Origin: Piezodorus guildinii
Lineage: Eukaryota; Arthropoda; Insecta; Hemiptera; Pentatomidae
NCBI GenBank assembly: GCA_023052935.1
Contig: CM041298.1
Location: 112,087,977 to 112,151,976 of the forward strand
DNA length: 64,000 nt
Direction: 5' to 3'
A program made the position numbers and the translations under genes. The notes under the pieces were generated by a model. The model did not search any database. It was not told the origin of the DNA and saw only the letters and a program-made list of their open reading frames with translations. Positions 44,191 to 55,439 of this stretch are shown here, piece by piece (the stretch's first letter is position 1; every line of letters starts with the position of its first letter).

Positions 44191-45268
44191 TTACTTTCAC
44201 TAACCTATATATGAAATATATAGTAAGGGAAAGTATTGCGATCGTGAAATTTTCGAATTCCAGTTTTCAACGGAACTACACGTTTTAGGGTCAACTGAGT
44301 CGAAATAACCGAGTCCCGCAAAATGGTCTCTGTGTGTGTGTCCGTGCGTTTGTGGTAAGCCCATCACGAAAACTAATAGGTGCATGAACATGAAATTTCA
44401 TATTAGAAACACCTATACGCCTGAGATGTTACATCAACTTTTTCATCAAAATCGGCTAACCAGAAGGGCCACTTTATACTATGCATTTTGCATCTTTTTA
44501 CAATTATCTCAAAAACACCTCTAACGATTTTGATTAAACTGGCTATATGGATGTAAAATTTAATGGGCTTTAATATGATGTAGATTTCATTCTGATTGAA
44601 ATAGTCTGACAGGCCTTAAAATTCGATATTTTAAAATATCTTCTCCTAAAGTATCTTTAATTTTGTAGATTTTATGAAATTGACCATATTACTGATTAGC
44701 ATTGCTAAAAAAAAGAAATATATAGAAGTTGAACGAATTCGATATCCAACTAAAGGAGAAAACTGCAAAAATGTGTTTTAAATGCAATTTTTATTTTTTG
44801 AACTTAAGAACGGTAATATACATGTATAATATACCGTTGGAACGCTAAAGATTAAATGCTACTGTAAAAAATAAAGGAGAGTGATGAAATGCCCATAAAA
44901 AAAACTGATTGTCGTAAATAATAATAGAATAGATTATTTAATAAAACACATGTTTCTATTATAATTCAATATAAATAATGCTCATGTTATTTTTCCTACT
45001 GTCTTAAGCAAAACATTTCATTATTATTATTAGGTAAATCGAACGATGATTGAAACTCTATTATCATGATAAAAGGATAACTGAAATCGTGTAAGAAAAC
45101 TTATTTGTATATGTACTTGTAAATATTGTATATAAATAAATATTATTATTATTAATATAAATAATTCATTGACAATTTATTTCGTTTCTAAATTAGTTTC
45201 AAAGTTCTTAAATTGATATAAATAACGGAGGTAAGGGAAAGTCGTGTGTTGCGCGCACCAGATTTTTA
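44191..45268 (+). repeat. Family A copy with nested LINE 3' end
   Basis: Full order from hairpin (TTACTTTCACTAACCTATAT...AGTAAGGGAAAGTA) to GGTAAGGGAAAGTCGTGTGT plus TGCGCGCACCAGATTTTT. A 174-bp LINE tail splits it at 44980-45153. Confidence 0.9.
44980..45153 (+). mobile_element. LINE 3' end with ATT-repeat tail
   Basis: Flanked by AATATAAATAAT (44968-44979 and 45154-45165). Ends GTACTTGTAAATATTGTATA, TAAATAAATATT and ATT repeats. 5'-truncated and non-coding. Confidence 0.85.
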
Positions 45269-45560
45269 GATCAATTCTTTGTAAATATATGATAGTTAGC
45301 AAAACAGTCTTCTATACACAAGATCGCGAGTTATAATCCGACAGATTGTCATATCCTTATTATAATTTTTAAAAAAGTGTAAATATATGAGTTGAACAAA
45401 TTCGATATGCTACTAAAGGATAAAAGAGCAAACATATTTTACATAACAGTAATATAAATGTATAATATACAGTCCGATATGTGTCTCCATCTTCTCTATT
45501 AAATTATGAATTAAGTTTGTACAGTAAGCTGCACTGGGTACAATGTTTAGTGTTACAATT

Positions 45561-45704
45561 GGGGTACTCACTACGTTTGCTATAGCATGCTATTTGTGCT
45601 ATTGTGCTAAACCCATCAATTTTATACAGGAAATAACTGTAGAAACTCGACGGGTTTAGCAAAATAACACAAATAGCATGCTATAGCAAACGTAGTGAGT
45701 ACCC
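45561..45704. mobile_element. 144-bp palindromic MITE, copy 2
   Basis: Ends GGGGTACTCACTACG...CGTAGTGAGTACCC. Arms pair as in copy 1 (9997-10141), and the loop (ATTTTATACAGGAAATAACTG) is the reverse complement of the loop there, meaning insertion in the other orientation. Flanks do not show a clear duplication. Confidence 0.9.
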
Positions 45705-45777
45705 TTGATGTGTACAATGTGTTAGCACTAAAAATGTTTAGTGCACTGGCAAGGACCAGAGAAACGTATAAAAAAAA

Positions 45778-46382
45778 ATGTATATCTTGGAACAGCAAAT
45801 TCAGACATTACCACACAGTAATAAAACCGGAAGCGCTATAGGCTGCGGAAATGCTAACCTTGAGAAAGAGAAAACTGGAAGACTTGAAACAAACGAGAGA
45901 AAAATCTTAAGGAGAATTATGGGACCAGCCAAGAACAGTGAAGTACAGTACAGGCTAAGAAGCAACAAAGCACTTTACCGGAACAATGAGTCCATAGATA
46001 AAATCATTAAAAAGCGATGATTAAAATATTTCGGGCAAACAGGATGGTCAATAAATAAGTTCACAAACTGTTTAAAATGAAAACGGCTATAACATGGATT
46101 AAGGAAGTAACACAAGATCTTAAACGAGCTGGAATCAGAATTGAAGAAATAACGAACAGAAAAATATTTGGAGAAAAAGTCATGAAGGGTTGTTTTCAAG
46201 TCGAACACAAGAAGGTAAGAACGGGAACCAAGTGGACGAAAGAACGATAGCAGCGGTTTTCTGAACAGATGAAGGCTTGTTTGGAGAGGAGAAGAACAAA
46301 TAAGAAGCTGAAATGTTATTAAAATTAGTCTACCACCGTCATCTCCAAATGTTCTAATCGAATAATAATAATAATAATAATA
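45778..46382 (+). pseudogene. LINE C-terminal region with AAT tail
   Basis: The frame from 45778 reads IKPEALYAAEMLTLRKRKL-like codons (partly out of frame), ERKILRRIMGPAKNSEVQYR, NESIDKIIKKR, then in shifted frames LKYFGQ and SRRTNKK-like basic codons. This ordering (Y.AE..TL, RKILR.I.GP, G-H position, basic tail) is typical of arthropod LINE ORFs after the RT domain. It ends in AATAATAAT (46363-46382). Several stops and frameshifts. Confidence 0.75.
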
Positions 46383-46482
46383 CAGTTCGATATTATAATA
46401 TTTTAGAAAAAATGTTATCTTACATAAAAAGTTGTATAAGCTAAGGGAGAGTGATAAAAACGGATAGAAATAAGAAATTTCT

Positions 46483-47070
46483 ATTGTTTGATGAGGCTCC
46501 TTAGGGAAAGAGACTTTGCCTGCTTTGAAGAAGTATACTGTGTGGATACGGATGGATCCACGCGATATGCTGATATCGTGGCATTTCCAAAGACCGGAAA
46601 TTCAGCTATCATTCTGGATCCCACCGTGAGATATGAATCCAACCACATAGAGCAGGCAAGTAAAGTGGAAAGGGAAAAGAGAGAAATCTAAGAAAAATGT
46701 ATCCCTTTCCTCAAGGAAAAGTTCCGCGAAAGCTTCAGCGAGAGAGACTTCAAATGTGAGAGGCCTATGGTTCGGAGCACGCGGAACTGTACCTAGTTCA
46801 ACAAGGAGCTTCATGGAGGATATTGGTGTCGATATCAAGGACGTAGGAAGGATAGCAGAGAATATAGTGCTTGACTCCCTGGGAATTATACACCATCACA
46901 TTTACTCATAGCGGTTGAAACAGGGACCGATGGAGGGACATGGGTATGTATGTTTTTATTTATGTTTTAATCTTTTAACTTTTTATTGTGATATTAATAT
47001 TATTATTTTATTATATTTATTGTATATGCTGGAGATTTAATATTGAAGCGGAGTATCATATGGTTGCCAT
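46483..47070 (+). pseudogene. LINE C-terminal domain with IDPT/LDPTVRYE motif
   Basis: The ORF 46488-46691 reads FACFEEVYCVDTDGSTRYAD, IVAFPKTGNSAIILDPTVRYE and ends at a stop; the frame continues after it with EKCIPFLKEKFRE and SERDFKCERPMV. Many arthropod RT proteins end in such a domain (RADI-AF...IIDPTVRYE). The ADI...LDPTxRYE spacing recalls PD-(D/E)xK nuclease cores, but that is my inference. The 3' UTR (TTATTGTATATGCTGGAGAT) resembles the one at 17040-17075. Confidence 0.65.
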
Positions 47071-47302
47071 ATATAATTTTTTTTTTGTTATATACATATA
47101 TTTGAATAAATTTGAGATATAAACAAGAAAAGAAAAAAAAAATAATAAAATGAGAAAAATAATTTAGGAAAAAAAATGTTAAAAGGAAAAAAAAGTGTTG
47201 AAGAAAAAAAATTTAAAGGAAAAAAAATGTTAAAAGAAAAAAATATCTATTTTTATGTATATTGCAGGCTAAGATTTTTAAGATGCTAATATATTTATAA
47301 AA

Positions 47303-48420
47303 AATTGTTCATTAAGGAGTCAAAAAAATATTGTCCAGGTGTTTTCCTTGACATTAGTCAGGCTTTCGACAAGGTTTGGCACGAAGGATTGCTTTGCAAA
47401 CTGAAAATTTTACTTCCACCTACGTTCTATTTAATATTCCTTTCGGATAGATATTTTTCTGTGAAAGTGGGGACCGAACTCCCAGACATTCAGCAAATTA
47501 AGGCAGGTGGACCTCAGGGCAGTGTTTTAGGACCAATATTGTTTAACATTTGCATGTCAGATCTTCCCCAGCACAGGGACTCTTTTGGCTACTTTTGCTG
47601 ATAATACAGCTGTTCTTTGTTCAGATAAGGATCCATTACAAGCGGCAATATCCCTCCAAAACCACCTTGATGAAATTTCTGCTTGGGCTTCTAGGTGGAA
47701 AATAAAGATGAACGAGTCCAAGAGTGCTCATGTAGTGTTCACCCTGAACCATAAACCTTCTCCTTCCATTAACTTTAATAATATTCCTATTCCGACTTCC
47801 GACGAAATTAGATATTTAGGTATTCACTTGGACAAAAGACTGACCTGGAGGACCCACATTCGACAAAAACGCAAAGAACTCAATAGACGATACGGTCTTT
47901 TATCTAGATTACTTGACAGACGCTCTAAATTATCATTAACCAACAAACTAACTCTTTACAAAGTTTTGCTAAAACCAATCTGGACATACGGGATAGAACT
48001 GTGGGGCTCTGCTAAACCAACAAGTATCCAAAGAATACAGTCTTTTCAGTCGAAAGTGCTGCGCAAAATAGTGGACGCACCGTTCTACGTAACAAATGAC
48101 GTTATACATAACGACTAAAACATTCCGACAATTTCAGCCACTGCTACAGAACAATACAATAACTTCCACCAAATACTAACATACAACACCAACCCTCTTA
48201 CAGAAACATTAAAATGCTCTACGAATCCTTACAGCCCACCCCGACGACTACGCAGGCGGTGGCCAAGTGTGTCTGATCACTTAACGAACTCTGCTCTGAT
48301 GAGCCGCTGCTTCAGCAGTCCACAAATTTGCTTATTGCAAAAGAAATGCAGATGGCAAATTAAATTTTATATCAAAAATTTTTTGTTTTGTAATAATAAA
48401 ATAAATAATTAGCAACCCAA
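47303..48420 (+). pseudogene. Jockey-type LINE ORF2, RT to C-terminus
   Basis: Best-preserved RT here. The first frame (47305-47601) has FLDISQAFDKVWHEGLL and PQGSVLGPILFNI (RT palm motifs A and B region). A frameshift in 47585-47601 leads to ATFADNTAVLC, where the catalytic FADD has become FADN. Then come WKIKMNESKS, RYLGIHLDKRLTWRTH and YGIELWGSAKP. A TAA at 48116-48118 is followed in the same frame by codons up to a TAG near 48410, including NPYSPPRRLRRRWPS. Endonuclease and ORF1 are absent (5' truncation). Not active. Confidence 0.92.
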
Positions 48421-48489
48421 TTACATTGGGCAGCACCACTAAACAAACAAAAGTAAACACATGATTGAACCAAAACTCGATGTAAATTT

Positions 48490-48565
48490 AATTTACAATT
48501 TCTTAAATTGATTTTAACAAAGGAGATAAGTGAAAGTCGTTTGTTGCGTGCACCACATTTTTATT
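48490..48565 (+). repeat. Family A 3' terminus
   Basis: AAATTGATTTTAACAAAGGAG, ATAAGTGAAAGTCGTTTGTT and GCGTGCACCACATTTTT. Separated from its body by the Jockey copy; 46390-46480 carries a matching internal block (TTTTAGAAAAAATGTTATCTTACATAA). Confidence 0.8.
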
Positions 48566-48952
48566 ATAATTTTGTACCGTAAGCTATTCATTATAAATGA
48601 GTTTTCTATGTGAAAGAAAGGTATCTTTGACAATTGATGGACACCTGTCACTTGTCAAATGTATTTCAAATTTTCGAGCCAGTGAGTAGGAAATGTTTAA
48701 CTTGATTTTTCATGATGGACCCGAGACTCTGAAATTGACCAAAAATTGATGACTAACAACATAAACATGTTTTATGACAATGAATCTCCTAAAACACATA
48801 GTAAAAAATATCTATAGACTCCGATCCATGTTGATTACCCCAAACACTTAGTCCTGCCATAAATATTGTTACAAGGAAATATATACAGATTTCAACAGAA
48901 AAATTGAATTTTCAAAATCATTATTAGAATATAAAGTTTATACCTATAGAGA

Positions 48953-49850
48953 CTAAATAAAATATTCAAAATGTCCCTCTTTTGTCTTGAAACTGACATT
49001 TAATCTCCGTGGCCAGTGATCAATAGCAGCACACAGCATTTCTTGAGGAAAGAGCTCAACTGCTCGGATCAGAGATTGTTCGAGGCGTTTCAAGCAAAGC
49101 TGTGCTTTGTGGCAGGCCATGTACTCCAGTCTAGACCAAAGTCGGTAATCTAGTGGGTTGAGATCAGTGTTTCCTGAGGACCAACCCAAGCCAGAGATGA
49201 ACGCTGGAATGTTCTTTAGCAACAACTGCTAAGTGGACCAGCTGGAGCGGAATCATACTGGAAAACCCAATGACTTCCAGCAAACGGAGTATAATTTAGA
49301 GGCTTGTCAAAAGGTTCCAAAATACCGTTCTGATAGTTTTGAGCATTCTTCACAAAACTGGAGGCTGTGTTGCCATCAAAGCAAACTCCTCACCAAACCA
49401 TCACTGAGGAAGACTGATGATATATTTCCACTCTTCTAACGACTTCCTGCGCTTCTTTGGCGTACACACGATCATTTTGGTACTTAAATTTTTCTTGGAT
49501 TGTAAAAAGTTTCTCAACGCTATACCAAGTCTTTCGATGAAAACGATAACGACAATGGCCAAGTAGCACTTAGGAGCATCTATCCACTCTGATTTGTTTT
49601 AGGAAAGTAGTTACCCTTTGTCCTGCATTCATCAAAATGCACTCATACTAAGGTCACTTTTTAATATGAGAGACAATGACCTGACAGAGAATTTCGTTTC
49701 TCAGATATGCCTTGTTTTTTCGTATGGGATTTCTTCTGATTTGAGCACTGCTCTGACAGGATCTGGCGTTCTCTCAGTGCGGGGACGACCCATTATATCC
49801 ATTTATAGTGCAGTACGCCTTCATACCTGCAGCACATCGAAACAAAAATA
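48953..49850 (-). pseudogene. Tc1/mariner-type transposase pseudogene
   Basis: The minus strand carries in broken frames: RPRTERTPDPVRAVLRSEE near 49790 (helix-turn-helix region of the GRPR/RTP type), SSVMVWWGV-like codons near 49370, IFQYDSAPAG near 49240 (QDxAPAH catalytic Asp region), then the intact stretch 49225-48953 with DLNPLDYRLWSRLEYMACHK, where the third acidic residue of the triad is expected (DLNPLDY), and a C-terminus ending KEGHFEYFI. Many stops and frameshifts. It is a distinct lineage from the cecropia-type mariners. The plus-strand ORFs are shadows. Confidence 0.8.
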
Positions 49851-49856
49851 GTCCCA

Positions 49857-50465
49857 ATGCTCATAGAAACATTAAAAATACAAAATAACTACATTCTAAA
49901 AGTTAAAAATCTACCAAACAATAGACTGCCATATATCATAAATGATGAAGTCATCAAACAAAATATTTTCTGGATTAAAGATAAAAGAGAACTGGCTGAA
50001 AAACATAATATTTCTATTGACATTCAACTTGACAACAAATATAACTGGGCTCTAATCTTACAGCAATTTAGGGAATCTCTGACAGGTATTTATAGATCAA
50101 AATGTTTACAAAGGGCTATAGTCTCAAAAAAAATGTTTGTATATAAAAATTTAGACTATGATTATGGGACACAATATTTATTTGATACCAAATTAAGTTT
50201 TAATGGGGCGAAATGGATATTTAAAGTAAGATGTGAATTAGTATACCTCAACTATAATAGATTTTGGTCAAATGACAATGTGATTTGCTCTCTTTGTAAT
50301 AGAAAAGAAGTAGAAAATACGTTTCATTTCCTCGCCACATGCCCTATTTTATCTGAAATTAGAATAAGGTGTTTCGGAAAGAATTATTTAAACACCGATG
50401 AAGTAATAAACTATCTTAATGGACAGAACTGGATGGCTGTATATAAATATTGTAAAATAGCATAG
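49857..50465 (+). CDS. LINE ORF 3' fragment with CX2CX9HX4C finger
   Basis: An uninterrupted 202-codon frame. Residues 1-130 are charged, Asn/Lys-rich and unassigned (GTQYLFDTKLSFNGAKWIF). Residues 144-162 form a zinc finger, CSLC...HFLATC (Cys144, Cys147, His157, Cys162), at the position where LINE RT proteins carry their C-terminal CCHC-type finger. NYLNGQNWMAVYKYCKIA ends it. A decayed relative lies at 26920-27290. The apparent Met start is just where the truncated insertion begins next to the Tc1 pseudogene, so it is a partial ORF. A 3' UTR to about 50808 with TCTA repeats follows. Confidence 0.75.
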   Translation: MLIETLKIQNNYILKVKNLPNNRLPYIINDEVIKQNIFWIKDKRELAEKHNISIDIQLDNKYNWALILQQFRESLTGIYRSKCLQRAIVSKKMFVYKNLDYDYGTQYLFDTKLSFNGAKWIFKVRCELVYLNYNRFWSNDNVICSLCNRKEVENTFHFLATCPILSEIRIRCFGKNYLNTDEVINYLNGQNWMAVYKYCKIA

Positions 50466-50869
50466 CCCTACAGATATAAACTTATAAAAGAATTTAACTA
50501 TATTTAAAAATTATAATATATTAATATAGATATATAAAATTGTTTATTATTATTGTTTGGTTGTTTTGAGTCTGATAATGATATAGTTGAATAAGTGAGT
50601 GAGTTTGTTTTACTGTTATTGTGTAGTGTATCGAATATGAATATAGTTACTATTATATAAATTATAAAATTGAACAGGTCGGCTCCGGACTAGACGGTCT
50701 AAAAGACCATAGTTCTATTAATGTTTTTTTTTTATATGTTATATTTTTGTTGTAATATGCTGAAAGAAAAAATAAAAAAACAGTTATCTATCTATTTATC
50801 TATCTAGTGCAGTACGCGAATATACGGTTGATACCTTAGGTTTAGAAATTTTGAAAATATCTAACCTAC

Positions 50870-51040
50870 TTTTTCAAGGCGACCACAGCTATTCGGTTTT
50901 CTTTATCACCCCACCCCTGTCTCAGAAGGTTTTATGAGAGTTCTAAGCAAAATCTGGAATGAGATCGATGAATTCTTAGAGCTCGACGGCTTGTCCTCTT
51001 AGTCCGACTGCTTTAATGTCCTATAAAGGACTTCATTTAT
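50870..51040 (+). repeat. Dispersed repeat, inverted copy at 55315-55435
   Basis: GAGAGTTCTAAGCAAAATCTGG, AATGAGATCGATGAATTCTTAGAG and GACTGCTTTAATGTCCTATAAAGGAC are found as reverse complement at 55315-55435. No coding or terminal repeats recognised. Confidence 0.7.
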
Positions 51041-51084
51041 TACTGTTTACAAACTTTATTAATAAATTTATTTTTTTGTTAATA

Positions 51085-51385
51085 ATAATCTGGTGCGGAC
51101 AATACACACTGTTAAGAACAATTCAAGAAGTATCACATAAAGTTAGTAATAGAGTCGGAAAAAGTTTAAAGAATTATATCCAGTTTCGTTGGAATCATAT
51201 GTTTTAAATTAAATAATATAGCAATATAAAATTATGTTCAATAATCTTATAAGTGTATGCCCTATTCGTCACTTTACAAAATCTTAATACATTAACATTG
51301 TAAACACGATAACATTTTTCTAAAATATTCACCTTTCCAACGGCATATTATGATCTATATTACTATTCTTAATTTTTGAAAAAAA
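51085..51385 (-). repeat. Family A 3' part
   Basis: TCTGGTGCGGACAATACACAC, AATTCAAGAAGTATCAC, TTTTAAATTAAATAATATAGC, TTCACCTTTCCAACGGCATA. Reverse copy truncated after about 300 bp. ORF 51016-51207 is not credible. Confidence 0.7.
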
Positions 51386-51649
51386 AAAATGCAAATTATT
51401 ACACAATGGTTTATTATTTCCAAATAGCTATATGAGGGTATAACTTTTAACATAGCTGCTGATTAGCAATTAAGTATTATGAAAAGAAATAAATAATTCA
51501 AAGGAAAATGGCAAATCACTACTGCTAATTTCAAAACGCTAAATCTCTGCTAGTTGAGAACCAATTTCAATGATAGTTATTTGATTTTGTATAAAATTTT
51601 ATTATCTATGAAATATCACTATGAGCAAAATTTTCGGTATTTATTTATT

Positions 51650-52255
51650 AATTATTGTAATTAATTTTATTAATTATTTATTAATCAGGAGATACGGATT
51701 TTTTTTATTCTTCTTTCGGGTTCTACGCGCTTTGAAACATTAGCCCCCAAATTTCATGGGGGGGGGAGGGGGAGATACTTTTTTTTTGGTCGATTACAAG
51801 GGTTCATTATTGAAAATAATAAAAATAAAAAAAAAAACATTTTACTGGAATTCGTTACTATTTTCTTTCGATTTTCACTCAAATAAAATTTCCTGATTCA
51901 ACAGCACCTTCCATTTTTCTCTATCATCAATAATAACCAAATTATGAGGGAATCACACCTCTTATATCGTAAGTTGTGTCTTGACCAAATAAGATTTTTA
52001 TTTTATCTTTTTTGTTCATCGCGGTGTCTTGATCTTGAAAATCTTTTTCAATAATAACCGGTTTTTGGTGGAATGACATCTATCACAATTTGTGTATATT
52101 CATGATGAGCTAATTTTTATTTATTTATTTTTTTGTGAATCGCTCTTTCTGATTCTTAAACTCTATACATATTTTTTCTGTATCTTCAATAATAATTGAG
52201 TTCTGAGCGTATTTATGGATAAAATTCAATTTTTTTTCTTTTCTTTTTTCTCTTT
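51650..52255 (-). repeat. Family B, long copy
   Basis: Starts about GAGATACGGATTTTTTTTATTC, TTCTACGCGCTTTGAAACATTA (the reverse of family B's TTTGAGGGCTTACG region), TCGATTACAAGGGTTCATTATTGAAAATAATAAA, then several units with AATAATAACCAAATTATGAGGG and AATAATTGAGTTCTGAGCGTA. It abuts family A at 52256. Confidence 0.7.
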
Positions 52256-52778
52256 TTTACGAAGTATTTTTCATTCTGATTGAAATATTCTGACAGGGGT
52301 GAAAAGCTGATATTTCAAAATTTCTTCCTCTAAAATACTTTTAATTTTGTACTTTTTATAAAATTGCCCATATCACCTGAGTAGCATTGCTAAAAAACAG
52401 GTAAATATATAAGTTGAACGAATTCGCTATCCAAATAAAGGACATAACTGCAAAAATATTTTTTTTAATGCAATTTTTGTGTTTTTGAACTAAAGAACAG
52501 TAATATATCGTTGGAATGTTAGAGATTTTAGAAAAAATATTATCTTATACATACTATTGTAAAAGTTGGCGGAGTGTGATGAAAAGCCGATAAAACAAAC
52601 TGTTTGCCCTAGATAAAAATATAATAGATTATTTAATAATACACATGTTACTATTAAAATCCAATTTAAATAATTATTTAACAATTTATTTTTGGTTTCT
52701 AAATTTGTTTAAAAATTCTTCAATTGATATAAATAACGGAGGTAAGTGAAAGTCGTGTGTTGTTAGCACCAGATTTTT
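52256..52778 (+). repeat. Family A 3' half
   Basis: TTTTTCATTCTGATTGAAATATTC, TGACAGGGGTGAAAAGCTGA, CGTTGGAATGTTAGAGATTTT and the end GGTAAGTGAAAGTCGTGTGT plus TGTTAGCACCAGATTTTTTT. Confidence 0.85.
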
Positions 52779-53189
52779 TTTTTTTATCCAAATAACAATT
52801 ATTTATGAATTTTGTCAATGTAAGTCAATGCCTAAATAAAACTTATATAAGAAATTGTTTTCGTATAAATAAATAAATTATCCCTATTCTTTAAAACTGA
52901 GACTCGAATCAGTTAATAAAATATATTCTTATCCATGCAATTATCGCAGAATATACAGTTTGAGATTCATGCTATATATACTAAAAAGGAAAAAAAAATC
53001 TCTGCAAAGCCATTTTTATTTTGTTTGTTTAGGACGAAGCATACTAAATAGGTCATGGAGTTCCTTAACCCTTTGACCGTGCATCATTGTCAGTCAGTTC
53101 TAATAGTCTGTTGAAGGAATAATAATTTTCTTGAGGTATTTTATTTGATTTCTCGGTTTTATAGATTAAAAAAAAAAAAAAAAAAAAAG

Positions 53190-53930
53190 CTCAAGACGCA
53201 ACTTTTACTGACTTCGATTATTAAAACCAATTCAAGAATTATTAAATAAAATTTTAATTGGAATTTTTTTAAAGAATTATATTCAATCATATGTTTTAGG
53301 TTAAATGATATATTAATATAAAATTGTTATTCACAATAACCACATAAGTCTATTTCCTATTCTTCACTTCAAAGTATCTTCCATAACTTTTTATATAACA
53401 TAACATTTTCCCGAAAGCCGAAACCCTAGATACCTTGAACTGTGAAGGTCCACACACCAATTAAGGGTCTAGTTATCTAAGGTTAACTGTTTATTATTTT
53501 TCATTGTACGGCGAATGTTTTCAGTTTGTTTTTCAAGTTGTTAATTGTTTTTGTTTGTTTTTTTATGTTTTATTTCAGTGTCGTTTTGCCATTATGTATC
53601 AATTAAATGATAAAATGTATTATTTAAATAGTTTACAATTATTATTTTTCAAGTTTTTCTCAAGAGCCGAATAAATGGACACTTATTATTAACTAAACTC
53701 ATGTTGGCAATTGAAGAGATTTATAATTTGAATTGATTTGTACAAGAATGTAAATCTTAAACAAATAAATTCTATTCTATTCATTTTCCCGAAAGCTAAT
53801 ACTACATGTTCGATATAGAGATGACTAAAAGTAAATATATGTTCTCTTATTTTTCACATATAAGAATGATTTATATACTGGCAGTGGCTTAATATATATT
53901 TTTTTTTACTTTTATAACTTATTACTTTCA
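53190..53930 (-). repeat. Family A 3' part, split by LINE tail
   Basis: AAGCTCAAGACGCAACTTTTACTGAC starts a decayed reverse right end; TATTTCCTATTCTTCACTT and AACATAACATTTTCCCGAAAGC follow. The nested LINE tail (53419-53781) interrupts it. Confidence 0.6.
53419..53781 (+). mobile_element. LINE 3' end with TTCTA-repeat tail
   Basis: 363 bp with CATTTTCCCGAAAGC on both sides (53404-53418 and 53782-53796). Ends AAACAAATAAATTCTATTCTATT. Non-coding; contains TGTCGTTTTGCCATTATGTA and GCCGAATAAATGGACAC. Confidence 0.88.
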
Positions 53931-54036
53931 CATGCCTAACTATATATGAAATAGTAAGTATATATATAGTATATAAGTATAGCTAGTAAGGAAAAGTATT
54001 GCGATCGTGGAAAATTTCGAATTTGAGTTTTTACTT
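53925..54036 (+). repeat. Family A 5' end, truncated by Jockey
   Basis: TTACTTTCACATGCC, an expanded TATATA hairpin loop, AGTAAGGAAAAGTATTGCGATCG and AATTTCGAATTTGAGTTTTTA, then the LINE begins. Confidence 0.8.
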
Positions 54037-55290
54037 TGACCGAGTCTGGCACCCAGGACTGCTGTTCAAACTCCGTAAATTCCTTCCTCCTACATACTTC
54101 TTAATCATCCCGTCCTACCTCTCTGACAGATCCTTCAAAATAAACCAAAATCGTTCCTATTCATCTCTTTTTACCTAGTCTGCTGTGGTTCCTCAAGGCA
54201 GTATCCAAGGACCCATTCTTTACACATTCTATAGAGCTGATATCCCAACCCATTCCTTTCTACCTATGCCGATGACACTTGCGTGTTATCGGTTAATAAC
54301 GATCCTACAATGGCCTCTCAAACTCTCCAATCCCACATCAGAGACCTTGAGGTATGGTGTCAGAATTGGAGAATTAAAATCAATTCCAATAAATCCCAAC
54401 AAATTACCTTTACCCTTCGTCGAAAACCTATGACATCCTGCCCTACAGTGTCCTTTAATGATATTCCGCTTGTCCCCGTTAAACAGATCCGCTATTTAGG
54501 ACTCCTGCTTGACAAACGCCTAACATGGAATCCGCATACAAGACTGAAAAGACATGAAAGTGCTCGACGTTTTCGGCTACTCTAACACTTACTAGACAGA
54601 GGCTTTAACCTTTCAGGAATTACTTGTAGCGTGGTGGTTAGCATAACAGCCTATGCCCAAGATCCCGGGTTCAAACCCCCAGGTGACCCTAGAATTTTTA
54701 ATGGGAGTGAAAAATCCTTAATTACCGTCCTTCGGAGGGGGCGTTAAAAGGTGGCTCTGGGCCTGTGCGACGTCAGGTACTCGTTAAAGATCCCTATCCT
54801 AATTAAACCTGGGTAGGCAAAATTGAGGAATCCCACTATAGCATCGTCCGATTATCCACAGTAGCATAAAGGGGCGTTAAATAAATAAACAAACTCTAAC
54901 CTTTCACTTAACTACAAAAGACTCATTTACATGACAATCATAAGGCCTATCTGGACCTACGGAATTGAGCTTTGGAGCTCTTTCCGTTTCCAATCCTAAC
55001 AGTCCAAAATCCTTAACTCTCCTTACTTTGTCATGGATAAAATCATTCATAAAGAACTCCATGTTCCATATGTTGCTTATTTGGCCCGTACCAGGTATTA
55101 CTCCTTTCATGTTAAACTCCACTCCCAATCTAATCCATTAGTTTCAATCCTTGCTTCCTTTTCGATTCCTGATAATCCACCAAGATGTCTAAAAAGAAGA
55201 TAGTCTCGAGACCTTCTGGTTTAGACTCACTACTAAAGAGTCTTGATTTGAAGTATAAATTTTTTGAAGATAAAGAAAAAAATTATTAGC
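54037..55290 (+). pseudogene. Jockey-type LINE ORF2, split by SINE-1
   Basis: Broken frames give FDRVWHPGLLFKLRKFLPP, VPQGSIQGPILY, a YADDTCVLS equivalent around 54260-54290, WRIKINSNKSQQITFTLRR, RYLGLLLDKRLTWNPH, then after the SINE (54616-54896) RPIWTYGIELWSS, KIIHKELHVPYVAYLAR and NPPRCLKRR. Same family as 47303-48420, with the catalytic YADD-type residues seemingly kept, but several frameshifts and an in-frame stop (FT-stop-SAVVPQG). The UTR repeats the AGAGTGCTG-like AGAGTCTTG region. Confidence 0.9.
54616..54896 (+). repeat. SINE-1, complete, with 10-bp TSD
   Basis: Head TTGTAGCGTGGTGGTTAGCA and GGGTTCAAACCCCCAGG; body and tail as in other copies, ending GTTAAATAAATAAACAAACTC. TAACCTTTCA flanks it (54606-54615, 54897-54906). 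Confidence 0.95.
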
Positions 55291-55314
55291 CCTTTTTAGC
55301 CCAAAAACCGCGAT

Positions 55315-55435
55315 TAAAGTCCTTTACAGGACAATAAAGCAGTCGTGCAAAGAGGTCCAGCCGTAGAACTCTAAGAATTCATCGATCTCATTCCAGATTC
55401 TGCTTAGAACTCTCGTAAAACCTTCTCGGACATGT
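55315..55435 (-). repeat. Inverted copy of 50870-51040 repeat
   Basis: GTCCTTTACAGGACAATAAAGC, CTCTAAGAATTCATCGATCTC and ATTCTGCTTAGAACTCTCG. See 50870. Confidence 0.7.
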
Positions 55436-55439
55436 CGAG

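Noticed and set aside
48300..48420. Separate small gene after the Jockey stop at 48118
   Set aside because: The frame is a continuation of the LINE ORF2 beyond one in-frame stop, matching the C-termini of the other Jockey copies.
53068..53100. Single piggyBac-like end TTAACCCTTTGACCGTGC
   Set aside because: No inverted partner with a second TTAA was found nearby, so one end alone is not enough.
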